Shown piece after piece: positions 37,772 through 45,755 of a stretch of 64,000 nt of DNA. A program made the position numbers and the translations under genes. A model generated the notes under the pieces. That model had not been told where the DNA came from and ran no database searches. It saw only the letters and a program-made list of their open reading frames with translations. Source of the DNA: Bradyrhizobium sediminis (GTDB lineage Bacteria; Pseudomonadota; Alphaproteobacteria; Rhizobiales; Xanthobacteraceae); assembly GCF_018736105.1 (NCBI RefSeq), contig NZ_CP076135.1:2540001-2604000 (forward strand), in the 5' to 3' direction. The stretch's first letter is position 1, and each line of letters begins with the position of its first letter.

Positions 37772-38944
37772 ATGCGCCATTTCGAAGCGCCAGTCGCTGC
37801 GTCGGAAACACATCGCGTTGCCTCGGTGGACGCCCTGCGCGGTTTCAATATCTTCTGGATACTCGGTGCCGACGGCATGATCTGGTCGTTCGAGGAGATG
37901 TCGCACAGCATGGGGCCAGTGCTGGGCGCGATCGGACACTTTCTCGATACCCAGATGACCCACGTCGCATGGGAAGGCTTCCGCTTCTACGATTTTATTT
38001 TCCCGCTGTTCATATTCGTCACAGGTGTGGCGATCGTGCTGTCGTTGCCGCGGCTGGTCGAGCGAGAGGGCAAGGTACGGGCGCACGTCCGGGTGCTCCG
38101 CCGCGCGTTGCTTTTGTACGGTCTGGGATTGATCTACTATGGTGGCATCAGTCTGCATTGGGACGATATCCGCTTTGTCGGCGTGCTGCAGCGTATCGCA
38201 GTCTGCTATCTATTCGCGTCGCTCGTGTTCCTGAATTTCCATTTGCAAGGCATCGTCGTGGCGCTGGTCACGCTGCTGGTCGGCTATTGGGCGTTGATGA
38301 CGTTCGTGCCGGTGCCCGGCATCGGCGCTGGCTCGTTCGTACCGGACGCCAATTTAGCCACCTGGATCGACGCACATTATCTGCCTGGACGGATGTGGGA
38401 GGTCGGGCGCGATCCGGAAGGGCTGTTGAGTACGCTGCCGGCAATCGGCACATGCTTGCTCGGCGTGCTTGCGGGCCTGCTGCTGGTCGATGAGCGGCTG
38501 CAGCCGCAACAAAAATCGCTGACACTGATCGGCGCCGGCATCCCGCTGGTCGCCGCCGGATATCTTTGGGGATTGCAGTTCCCGATCATCAAGGTGATCT
38601 GGACCTCGTCGTTCGTGCTTGTCGCCGGCGGATACAGCCTGATGCTGCTGGGCGCGTCCCATCAGATCATCGATGTGTGGGGCTTCAAGCGCTGGGCGGT
38701 GCCATTCGTTTGGCTCGGCGCGAATGCCATCACGCTCTACTTCATCAACAATGTGTTGGGCCTCGACGATGTGTTGGGTTTCGAGCGGTTTGCGATGCGT
38801 TTCGTCGGTGGAGATTTTGCTGCCTTACTCGATCGCGTGGCGATACCGGGTGCTGGGCATTTCGTTGTGTGTACGCTGGGTCTGGTATTCGCCATCGCGC
38901 TCGCTGGCTTTTTCTATCGTCGCAAGATTTTCCTGCGCCTCTGA
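37772..38944 (+). CDS. Membrane acyltransferase, HGSNAT-like / DUF5009 family
   Basis: The 390-aa protein opens with RVASVDALRGFNIFWILGAD, the signature of bacterial homologues of heparan-alpha-glucosaminide N-acetyltransferase (also YeiB/NagX-like). Ten or eleven transmembrane helices follow, including FYDFIFPLFIFVTGVAIVLS and the RVLRRALLLYGLGLIYYGG region. In the family an acyl group from cytosolic acyl-CoA is passed across the membrane to an amino sugar. It lies downstream of a secreted PIG-L-type deacetylase, so the two may de-acetylate and re-acylate the same glycan. That link is inference. Confidence 0.86.
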   Translation: MRHFEAPVAASETHRVASVDALRGFNIFWILGADGMIWSFEEMSHSMGPVLGAIGHFLDTQMTHVAWEGFRFYDFIFPLFIFVTGVAIVLSLPRLVEREGKVRAHVRVLRRALLLYGLGLIYYGGISLHWDDIRFVGVLQRIAVCYLFASLVFLNFHLQGIVVALVTLLVGYWALMTFVPVPGIGAGSFVPDANLATWIDAHYLPGRMWEVGRDPEGLLSTLPAIGTCLLGVLAGLLLVDERLQPQQKSLTLIGAGIPLVAAGYLWGLQFPIIKVIWTSSFVLVAGGYSLMLLGASHQIIDVWGFKRWAVPFVWLGANAITLYFINNVLGLDDVLGFERFAMRFVGGDFAALLDRVAIPGAGHFVVCTLGLVFAIALAGFFYRRKIFLRL

Positions 38945-39031
38945 TCGTGTGTCGATAGAGCCACAGTAAGTCACGATGAGGCCGCGCTTACACGCGCGCT
39001 GAAGCGCCAGCTGTGAGCTTTGTCGCAGCGA

Positions 39032-40198
39032 TCATCCAATCCAAATTCTCCGGGCAAACAGTGCCGCGTTCATGAATAGGAGCGCGCCGAGAAGTCCAAT
39101 CGCCCCAACAAAAAGCCACTTCGCTCGCATTCCCAAATCGGCACACACGACAAACAGAGGAAACGAAACGAGATTGAATCTGCCCATCGACGTGAATCCC
39201 GCTGGTCCACCGCTGAGCGTGAGATAAGGCAACAACAACGTACCTATTGCGAACAGGGTCCATGAGAAGCGCAGGCGATACCAGCCGACAACAATCAGCA
39301 CGATGAACAGCAAGGTGAACCAGCTGGCTTGCCCCCAGGGATTCCAATCGTTGAGGATTGCCTGGGTGAAGGGTTCAAATTTGAGTGCTGCAACCAGTCT
39401 TGTTGCCTGTGGCGTTCCCAGATGGAAAGCCGTTTGCCCTTTCCAGAATACAAGCGGGTCTCCGAAAGCGTACCAAAGGTAGATCATGAACATCGAGATA
39501 CCCGATGTGGCGAGAAGAACGCACGGTATCAGGGCAGGGAATAACGGCTTGTGATCTCGATTGAGCCACATCTCCCGGACAAGCACGGGCAACAGGATGA
39601 TGCCCGTAGATCGGTCCGCAACTGCCAGACCTGCAAACAGTGCTGCCGACAAATAGCTTTCTCGCTTCAGAGCGAGAAAAAACGAAACGATCAGGAGCAG
39701 TTCCAATGGTTCGGTATACCCGGCTGACAGGAAGACCGAGGCCGGAAAGAAACTGAGCAATGCAGCGGCGGCGAGAGCGAGTTGATCGCCAAATTCCTCG
39801 CGAACCAGCTTGAAAAGAACGACGATAGCCAGCAATCCAGCGACGTTCGATACCAGCAGCAATGCATCCGCAGGCGTGAGGCCGCTAATCGCTGCGAGGC
39901 CCCGTGCGAGCATTGGATACAACGGATAAAACACGACATTCTGTTGAATGGTCGGATCGCCGTTATACTGATATCCTTGTGTTACGATCTTGAAATACCA
40001 TTCTGAATCCCATTGCAGCAATTGGTGGTACCAGAATGGTCCCGCAGACCAGACTTCGGGCGAGATGGGCAGATATTTTTGCGAGAACACCAGTCCGAGC
40101 GCGACCACCGTCCGCGAACATAAAAATATCAGGATCGCGCAAAAATAGGGTAGCCAAGAATGAGTTTTGCTGTTCGGACTCTGCATCTCCATGTCCAT
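39032..40198 (-). CDS. PIG-V-like membrane mannosyltransferase
   Basis: From ATG 40198 the protein has 388 aa (ATG 40192 is also possible). After the first membrane helix it has WDSEWYFKIVTQGY followed by FYPLYPMLARGLA, where GPI mannosyltransferase 2 (PIG-V) and its bacterial relatives carry the key acidic residue and an F-P-L-Y-P motif. Nine to ten transmembrane helices follow. It probably transfers a sugar from a polyprenyl-phosphate donor. Base composition is clearly less GC-rich than in neighbours, pointing to horizontal acquisition. The start lacks a strong ribosome-binding site. Confidence 0.78.
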   Translation of the reverse strand: MDMEMQSPNSKTHSWLPYFCAILIFLCSRTVVALGLVFSQKYLPISPEVWSAGPFWYHQLLQWDSEWYFKIVTQGYQYNGDPTIQQNVVFYPLYPMLARGLAAISGLTPADALLLVSNVAGLLAIVVLFKLVREEFGDQLALAAAALLSFFPASVFLSAGYTEPLELLLIVSFFLALKRESYLSAALFAGLAVADRSTGIILLPVLVREMWLNRDHKPLFPALIPCVLLATSGISMFMIYLWYAFGDPLVFWKGQTAFHLGTPQATRLVAALKFEPFTQAILNDWNPWGQASWFTLLFIVLIVVGWYRLRFSWTLFAIGTLLLPYLTLSGGPAGFTSMGRFNLVSFPLFVVCADLGMRAKWLFVGAIGLLGALLFMNAALFARRIWIG

Positions 40199-40289
40199 AG
40201 TGTCGCGTGGTATGGGCACAAGATCAATCGCTCTGAGTGTACTGAAAACCGTTCGATTTCCGGTTCTGGGGCACTTTTCGGACATGGTG

Positions 40290-41061
40290 CGATGTCTGAC
40301 CTGAGTCCGCTATGTGCAGCAAAGCGGACGTCCGCCAACGCCTCTCGTTTATGAGTTCACTTCCTCACCAACCCGCACTGCCTCATCGCAGTCGCCCATG
40401 ATGGGTTTCGAAGGGCTCAACCCATCTTGCGGGCGCTTCGTGCCCTTACCACACAGCTGCGACGCAGCCTGCGGCAAATTAACCCGACGGGCAAATTTTC
40501 GCTTTCACCGTCGGGCAAATCACTTTTAGGACTTGCGCCATCCTGTCCCCTTAGGAAGGGGCGTTGGCCATCGTCACCGAACGTTGGGATGGGATGCGGT
40601 GGACGCGGCGGCGTCGGGCGTGAGGTTTGTTCGCAGGGCGGTTTTCCGTGAGCGGACAGCGGCGCGCAGGACGTACGATGCTGAAGCGTACGGCGAAGTC
40701 GTGTGGATCTGACGCCTCAGTGGTTGGCGTCAAGTCTTGCGGAGGTGCTGAAAGCCCGACCGGGCCGAGGTGCCGGCTTCCGTCAGGCGACGGGGGCAAG
40801 AAAGCCCGATACCCCGGGGTGAGCGCGATATAAGCCGTAAAGCCATTGCGCAGGGAATGCCGGATCGCCTCCGCTGCCCTGTATGCTCGTGTGCGTTTTT
40901 TTACTCGTGCATTTTGCACACGAGACCGCGGGTGCAGCGCGCATCCGGCATTTCCTGCTCCCTCTCTTTCGAGGGACAACGACATGCGAACCTCGGGCAT
41001 ATCCTGCCGCGAGAATGCGAACGTGCATCTGCTGTTTGAAATTCGAATCGAATTTCCGGGC
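40290..41061. repeat. Repeat-derived non-coding block
   Basis: No reading frame here behaves like a gene; the longest (40551-41000, minus) would give an Arg/Pro-rich product. I recognise several pieces, such as the stretch around 40421-40520 with GGCAAATTAACCCGACGGGC and the block at 40560-40900, as sequences that recur in Bradyrhizobium intergenic regions. GACGGGCAAAT-type units occur twice (about 40489 and 40512). Best read as decayed mobile or dispersed repeat DNA. Together with the flanking leader of the PIG-V-like gene, the gene-free stretch is 40199-41154. Confidence 0.6.
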
Positions 41062-41146
41062 CGTCACTGCGAGCGCAGCGAAGCAATCCATCGTGCGGCT
41101 TGTCTTGAAGCTGGATTGCTTCGTCGCTGCGCTCCTCGCAATGACG
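41062..41146. repeat. 85-bp imperfect palindromic repeat (REP-like)
   Basis: The left arm (CGTCACTGCGAGCGCAGCGA and on to AATCCA) and right arm (TGGATTGCTTCGTCGCTGCG and on to AATGACG) are near-complementary, with a short spacer from another sequence. This CGTCATTGCGAGGAGC/GAAGCAATCCA type is a well-known dispersed palindrome in Bradyrhizobium and Rhodopseudomonas. Confidence 0.8.
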
Positions 41147-41154
41147 GTTGATGG

Positions 41155-41949
41155 TCAGGAGCCTGGCAATGCGGGCCACAACGCCTTCACGATCGCATCC
41201 AGCCCGTCGGTCAACGCCGCGGGGCCGGGCTGCAGGATCAGCGGCGACTTGATCTCGACGATGCGGTCGTTGCGGACGGCCGGAATCTCGCTCCAGCCCG
41301 GCCGTTGTCTGATTCTGTCGGGAACCACCTTCTTGCCGCACCAGGAAGCGAGGATCACATCGGGTGCTGCGGCGCGCACAACGTCGGACGAAATGATGCG
41401 GTGTTTCGCGGCCTGTTGAAATCTCAAGTGAGGCAGCGCGTCCTCGCCGCCGGCGATCTCGATCAGTTCGGAAACCCAGCCGATGCCGCTGATCAGGGGC
41501 TCGTCCCATTCCTCGAAATAGACCTTTGGCCGTGCCGATGGCCGCGGCGTGGATGCGATCGTTGCGAGGCGCGCTTCAAAGCCGGTTGCGAGCCGATCGG
41601 CGCGCCCGGCTGCACCGACCAGCGCGCCGAGGGTGCGGATCATCGCCAGAATCCCGGCGACGTCGCGCTGGTTGAAGACATGGATGGCGACGCCGGATCG
41701 GACCAGGTCGGCGACGATATCCGCCTGCAAGTCCGAAAACGCCAGCACGAGGTCCGGCTCCAGCGCGAGGATTTTCGGAATGTCCGCCGAGATGAAGGCC
41801 GACACCCGCGGTTTCTCGCGCCGCACCCGCGGCGGCCGTACCGCATAGCCGGAAACGCCGACGATGCGGTCCTCTTCGCCGAGCAGATACAGCGTCTCCA
41901 CGGTCTCTTCGGTGAGACAGACGATCCGGCGGGGAGGGAACTGGCGCAT
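41155..41949 (-). CDS. BtuF-like cobalamin/iron-complex binding protein without signal peptide
   Basis: From ATG 41949 the protein has 264 aa. RIVCLTEETVETLYLLGEEDRIVGVS, then ILALEPDLVLAFSDLQADIV and a C-terminal ALTDGLDAIVKALWP match the periplasmic-binding-protein fold of BtuF/FepB type (helical linker, two lobes). However, no signal peptide is visible; a frame extension to 42006 does not supply one convincingly. It may act in the cytosol, as some stand-alone cobalamin-binding proteins annotated in this family seem to. No transporter genes are adjacent. Confidence 0.82.
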   Translation of the reverse strand: MRQFPPRRIVCLTEETVETLYLLGEEDRIVGVSGYAVRPPRVRREKPRVSAFISADIPKILALEPDLVLAFSDLQADIVADLVRSGVAIHVFNQRDVAGILAMIRTLGALVGAAGRADRLATGFEARLATIASTPRPSARPKVYFEEWDEPLISGIGWVSELIEIAGGEDALPHLRFQQAAKHRIISSDVVRAAAPDVILASWCGKKVVPDRIRQRPGWSEIPAVRNDRIVEIKSPLILQPGPAALTDGLDAIVKALWPALPGS

Positions 41950-42000
41950 GGAAGAGGGTATGGCGAATGACAAATCGCTTGTCACTGCAATTACGTTGAA

Positions 42001-42130
42001 CGTCATTGCCGGGCAAAGTAGTCTGCCTTACGCAGACTACGTACACTTGTCTGCGCTCCCGGCAATCCATCATATCAAGAATGTTCTCAATGAAGATTGA
42101 TGGATACGCGGGTCAAGCCCGCGTATGACG
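42001..42130. repeat. Composite palindromic repeat element
   Basis: The element begins CGTCATTGCCGGGC and ends GCGTATGACG. It contains AGTCTGC...GCAGACT (about 42017-42038), TCCCGGCAATCCATCAT, and the perfect hairpin TACGCGGG-TCAAG-CCCGCGTA (42105-42125). GGGTCAAGCCCGCG hairpins are common dispersed repeats in Bradyrhizobium. It sits between the divergent BtuF-like and thioesterase genes. Confidence 0.75.
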
Positions 42131-42157
42131 ATTTGAAAGCAAAGGGAGACGACCGGG

Positions 42158-42556
42158 ATGACGCCGCTGGAAAAACTCAATTCGATGAAGATGCCGTTTG
42201 CCGAATTGAAGGGCGTGAAATTCACCGAAGCCGACAAGGACCGTGTGGTGGCGCGGATGCTGGTGCGGCCCGATCTCTGCACGTTGCATCATACGATTCA
42301 CGGCGGCGCGGTGATGGCGTTCGCGGATTCGGTCGGCGCTGCCGCGACCGTGATCAATCTGCCTCCGGATGCCAAGGGCACCACCACGATCGAGAGCAAG
42401 ACCAATTTCATCGGCGGCGCCAGGGAAGGGACGACGGTGATTGCGACCGCCACGCCGGTGCATCGCGGCCGCCGCACCCAGGTCTGGCAGACCCGGCTGG
42501 AGACCGAGGACGGCAAGCTCGTGGCGGTCGTGACCCAGACCCAAATGGTGCTCTGA
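42158..42556 (+). CDS. PaaI family hotdog thioesterase
   Basis: The 132-aa protein has the PaaI/YbgC-type hotdog fold with HTIHGGAVMAFADSVGAAA near residues 45-65, where His-Gly-Gly and the downstream Asp are the active-site elements, then TIESKTNFIGGAREG. Members hydrolyse acyl-CoA, often phenylacetyl-CoA or hydroxyphenylacetyl-CoA. Substrate is not determinable here since no paa genes are nearby. Cytosolic. The ATG follows GGGAGACGACCGGG. Confidence 0.87.
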   Translation: MTPLEKLNSMKMPFAELKGVKFTEADKDRVVARMLVRPDLCTLHHTIHGGAVMAFADSVGAAATVINLPPDAKGTTTIESKTNFIGGAREGTTVIATATPVHRGRRTQVWQTRLETEDGKLVAVVTQTQMVL

Positions 42557-42712
42557 TAAGCGGCGCCAGCGCCCTAATGGTTAAGAAATTGTGACCAAAA
42601 ATCTGACGTTTATTGAGGCAGGACAAGGGGTTGAAATTGATGGTGCGATGCACAATATTCGTTGTCTAGGGATTCGACGCCTCCTCGAGGGATATCCAAG
42701 AGGAGTTACCAG

Positions 42713-43336
42713 ATGCGACACGAAGCTATTACCGGTTCGACCCGTGCCAGCGGCACCGTTCGGATCCTGCGCCAGCAGGAGGAATTGCCGCTGCTGCGCG
42801 ATCACCTGCTGAGGCTCGACCCGGAGAGCCGGCACGACCGCTTCCATGGCTTCATGGATGACAGCTTCATCGAACGCTATGCCAAAAAATGCGCCGACGA
42901 CGGCACCGTCATCATCGCCTATATCGAGGACGGCGTGGTGCGGGGCGCGGCGGAACTGCATCCGCCGGATCAATCCCCGGATTCACTGCCCGAGATCGCC
43001 TTCAGCGTGGAAGCGCGGGTGCGGCGGCAGGGCGTCGGCAGCATCCTGTTCAGGAAGCTGATCGCGGAAGCGCGCGCGAAGGGCTACCAGTCCTTGCGGA
43101 TCACCACCGGCGCGCAGAACCAGGCGATGCGGGCGCTCGCCCACAAGTTCGGCGCGCATCTGACGTTCCGCCACGGCGAATCCACCGGCAGCATCGATCT
43201 GAAGCAGCGGCCGCAGCCCGGGCCGGCAAGGGCGGCGATTGCGACCCCGGCCGAAGCGGCGCGCGCGATGATCAACATCAACCGCGCCTACTGGCAGATG
43301 TGGCTGCGAATGTACGGCTGGGGCCGGACGGCCTGA
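42713..43336 (+). CDS. GNAT family N-acetyltransferase
   Basis: The protein has 207 aa from ATG 42713, with AAGAGGAGTTACCAG upstream. The core includes FSVEARVRRQGVGSILFRKLI, a good acetyl-CoA loop (RRQGVGS) near residue 115, and LRITTGAQNQAMRALAHKFG, the usual helix preceding the last strands. A 45-residue C-terminal tail rich in Ala and Trp/Arg is extra. It resembles GNAT domains attached to protein acetyltransferases, but is stand-alone. Substrate unknown. A bidirectional hairpin follows at 43356. Confidence 0.88.
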   Translation: MRHEAITGSTRASGTVRILRQQEELPLLRDHLLRLDPESRHDRFHGFMDDSFIERYAKKCADDGTVIIAYIEDGVVRGAAELHPPDQSPDSLPEIAFSVEARVRRQGVGSILFRKLIAEARAKGYQSLRITTGAQNQAMRALAHKFGAHLTFRHGESTGSIDLKQRPQPGPARAAIATPAEAARAMININRAYWQMWLRMYGWGRTA

Positions 43337-43355
43337 CCGGTAACCGGTCGCAAAA

Positions 43356-43388
43356 AGCCCTTCGCCGATCCCGGATCTGCGAAGGGCT
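43356..43388 (-). terminator. Rho-independent terminator between convergent genes
   Basis: AGCCCTTCGC (43356-43365) and GCGAAGGGCT (43379-43388) make a perfect 10-bp stem. Read on the minus strand it is followed by TTTTT, so it mainly ends the 101-aa protein transcript, and may also stop read-through from the GNAT gene. Confidence 0.8.
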
Positions 43389-43412
43389 GTAGTGGTGCCG
43401 GAAAGAGCAACG

Positions 43413-43718
43413 TCAGGTGCCGGTACGCTTGTCGTTGCCGAACTTCCTGACCACGCGGCGCTCGACCACGATCGAGCGCTGCGCGCCCTGCTCGCCGGCG
43501 ATGACGCGGGTCGTCGAACGCCCCAAAACCGGACGCGCGGCCTTCTTCACTTCGGCCTGAACCGCTTCGATCGGCAGCCCCATCAGGGATGCTGCGATCT
43601 CCGCCTGCGCCTCCAGATCGTCGGTAATGCCGACGGCGGCAAAAATCGCCTCTTCCAGGGTCGGCGGGTCGCGCCGCACGCGCCGGGTTCCGTACTTGGT
43701 GTTCCAGTCTTCACTCAT
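43413..43718 (-). CDS. Conserved hypothetical protein (101 aa)
   Basis: From ATG 43718 the protein is 101 aa. It opens MSEDWNTKYGTRRVRRDPPT and then LEEAIFAAVGITDDLEAQAE, followed by an Ala/Val-rich helical region and a basic C-terminus (VVERRVVRKFGNDKRTGT). It has no signal peptide. This small cytosolic protein type is conserved in Bradyrhizobiaceae in my recollection, without a known role. It ends at a strong terminator and its start lies 85 bp downstream of the ABM monooxygenase stop, on the same strand. Confidence 0.7.
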   Translation of the reverse strand: MSEDWNTKYGTRRVRRDPPTLEEAIFAAVGITDDLEAQAEIAASLMGLPIEAVQAEVKKAARPVLGRSTTRVIAGEQGAQRSIVVERRVVRKFGNDKRTGT

Positions 43719-43803
43719 TGGGGCCTCGCATCTCTTCGGCAGATACCTAGGTGCCCTTATGTTGCATTGCAATATGAAATTGGCATGGCAAGGCAGCCAT
43801 GCA

Positions 43804-44103
43804 CTACAACTTCTCCAGCCTGGTCGCGTCGTAGAGCTCGATGGTGGTGGCGGCTGCCGCCAGCGGCTGCAGGGCGCGGACGAAATCGCGCGAGGCCGGC
43901 ACCGCGAAATGCGCCAATAGCGCCGCCCGATCGGCCCATTGCTCGAAAAACACCAGCCGCAACGGGTTCTCGCAATCGACATGCACGGCGTGGGAGATGC
44001 AGCCGGGCTCCAGCCGCGAACGGCGGACGTGCTCGAGGCTCAGCTTGCGGACCTCGTCCAGGGAATCCGCCCGGGCCGTGACGCTGCCAGTGACGACGAT
44101 CAT
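43804..44103 (-). CDS. Antibiotic biosynthesis monooxygenase (ABM/YgiN-like) domain protein
   Basis: From ATG 44103 the protein has 99 aa, one ABM ferredoxin-like domain. MIVVTGSVTARADSLDEVRK, SRLEPGCISHAVHVD and LVFFEQWADRAALLAHFAVP are the family's strands and helix, with the His and Trp that often line the site. Members are cofactor-free monooxygenases for quinones or related compounds, or simple binding proteins. It follows the DUF2161 gene, whose end overlaps the ABM frame extension, so both are likely on one transcript. Confidence 0.8.
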   Translation of the reverse strand: MIVVTGSVTARADSLDEVRKLSLEHVRRSRLEPGCISHAVHVDCENPLRLVFFEQWADRAALLAHFAVPASRDFVRALQPLAAAATTIELYDATRLEKL

Positions 44104-44131
44104 CGCTTTGCTCCGCGGTTGCCTGCCAAGG

Positions 44132-44818
44132 TCATGGGACTGCATCGCCGGCGCCGGCAAAATCCACCGGCTGCTGCGGCCACCGCTTCAGCGCCGCGCG
44201 GCCGGCATCGGTCAGGACATAGATGCCGCGCTCGGCGCGGTCGAACCAGCCGTAGACGTTATTGAGCAGAATCTTCGGCGCGTCCGGTATCTCGGGCTTG
44301 AGATCGCGTACCCGCCGCGGGCCGTGCGACAGCGCCGAGGCGCAGGCCAGCGCTTGCTGGCGATAGGCGGTCATGATCGGCGCGCGCGTGCTGCCGCCCA
44401 GCGCCGGATCGCCCTTGCGGCGCCGGTGCTCGGCGACGAGGCGCGAGCGCTTTTTGGGATTGCGGCGCGGAGCGGTGGTCGGTGGCTTGACCAGCACCTC
44501 GACGTCACCGGTGTTGGTGACCGCGAGCATGCCGAAGCCGAGCCGGCGGCACAGATTGCGATAGCGCGCATCGCTCTCGCGGCCCTTGCCGCGCGCCGAC
44601 ATCCTGGCGGCCAGCCAGACCTCATCGGCGGCGCCGGCGCGGTCGACAGCTTGCAGGACCAGCTCGAGATTGAAGGAAAGCTTTAGTTCACCGATCACCA
44701 CGATCGGAGGCTCGTCGCCGCTCAAGGCCACCAGGTCGCAGCCGCCGACTTCGCCCTTGACCGTGAAGCCGAGGTTCTCGAGGAAGCGTTTCACGGGCAG
44801 ATACAGCGCGGTTTCCAA
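44132..44818 (-). CDS. DUF2161 family protein, PD-(D/E)XK nuclease-like
   Basis: The 228-aa protein begins METALYLPVKRFLENLGFTVKGEVGGCDLVALSGDEPP followed by VVIGELKLSFNLELVLQA (given as two parts). The pattern E...D-L-V...E-L-K is that of the PD-(D/E)XK nuclease fold, with Asp27-28 region and Glu-x-Lys near residue 45. The C-terminal half is basic and winged-helix-like (GRAALKRWPQ end). Databases call this DUF2161, sometimes phosphodiesterase. Biological role unknown. It ends 28 bp before the ABM gene. Confidence 0.8.
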   Translation of the reverse strand: METALYLPVKRFLENLGFTVKGEVGGCDLVALSGDEPPIVVIGELKLSFNLELVLQAVDRAGAADEVWLAARMSARGKGRESDARYRNLCRRLGFGMLAVTNTGDVEVLVKPPTTAPRRNPKKRSRLVAEHRRRKGDPALGGSTRAPIMTAYRQQALACASALSHGPRRVRDLKPEIPDAPKILLNNVYGWFDRAERGIYVLTDAGRAALKRWPQQPVDFAGAGDAVP

Positions 44819-45043
44819 GGGGGCTCCGATGCGGGCGCCGAGGCGGGCTCCGGCATGGGCCCGACGCCGCCCGCGCGACTCAGCGGCGCCAGTTTAGCCT
44901 GATTTGCGTTCTGGGGATTTGATCAAAGGGCCGGGGAGCGGCTAGCATGACTGCGGGACAAGGCGGATAGCGTCGGACGGATGGCTTGCAATTCCAAAGG
45001 GGATTGGCGGGTCGCGTGGCATTTCGTCGAGGCCGGAGCGCCA

Positions 45044-45751
45044 ATGCTGAAGGGACTCTACAAGGTCGAGATGCATACCGTGCACGGTTCGCGCCGTGGC
45101 GTCCTCTATGTCTATGACGGCAAGATGATGGGCGGCAATTCGGCCTTCGCCTTCGTCGGCACCTACCAGGAATCCGAAAGCGGTGAGGTCTCGGTCGAGA
45201 TCTCGACCATGCGCCACAATGACGATCCGAATTTCCAGCCGCTGTTCAAGACCGACAAGATCACCCTGTCGCTCAGGGGCAGGCAGCAGGGCGAGCAGTA
45301 TTTTTTCGAAGGCGGCACCGCGCAACTGCCCGGCATAGCCTTCAATTCGGTGATGACCCCGATCAGCGAGGAGGCCGCGCCGCCGGTCGTCGCGGCCGGC
45401 GAGGGCGGCATTCGCAACGGTCTCTATTCGATACATATCCGGATGCTCGACGGCGTCGACGGCGGCAATACCGGCGTCATGGTGCTGCACGACGGGCGGA
45501 TCCGCGGCGGCGATGCCTTCTTCGACTATGTCGGCGCCTACACCAGCGCCAACGGCAGATGGAAAGGCGAACTGATCAATCACGAGCATACGCCGAGCCA
45601 GGGCGAGCGGCCGGTGTTCGGCGGCTACGAGGTCGGCATCGGCTTCTCCGGCACCTACACCGATGAGGGCGCGGTCGCGGAGGCAACCGCACTCGCCGGC
45701 AAGCGCAGCATTCGTTTCAGCGCGGTGCTGAAGAGGATGGCGGAGGCGTAA
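45044..45751 (+). CDS. Tandem GrlR-like domain protein, paralogue 1
   Basis: From ATG 45044 the protein has 235 aa with no signal peptide. Two homologous halves are visible: residues 1-105 (GLYKVEMHTVHGSRRGVLYV, then GGNSAFAFVGTY and MRHNDDPNFQPL) and residues ~120-230 (NGLYSIHIRMLDGVDGG, then GGDAFFDYVGAYTSANGRW and HTPSQGE). Each half has the G-L-Y / D-G / G-G-[DN] / G-x-Y pattern of the GrlR family, known as a type III secretion repressor in enteropathogens. Here function is unknown. Two paralogues lie at 50115 and 53726. Confidence 0.8.
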   Translation: MLKGLYKVEMHTVHGSRRGVLYVYDGKMMGGNSAFAFVGTYQESESGEVSVEISTMRHNDDPNFQPLFKTDKITLSLRGRQQGEQYFFEGGTAQLPGIAFNSVMTPISEEAAPPVVAAGEGGIRNGLYSIHIRMLDGVDGGNTGVMVLHDGRIRGGDAFFDYVGAYTSANGRWKGELINHEHTPSQGERPVFGGYEVGIGFSGTYTDEGAVAEATALAGKRSIRFSAVLKRMAEA

Positions 45752-45755
45752 GCGA

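Noticed and set aside
40551..41000. A 149-codon frame on the minus strand that might be called a hypothetical protein
   Set aside because: It runs through repeat-derived DNA and its product (Arg/Pro/Ser-rich) is the translation of a dispersed repeat, not a gene.
44981..45043. An upstream ATG extending GrlR-like paralogue 1 by 21 residues
   Set aside because: The two other paralogues begin exactly at the residue encoded by ATG 45044, so the extension is unlikely to be translated.
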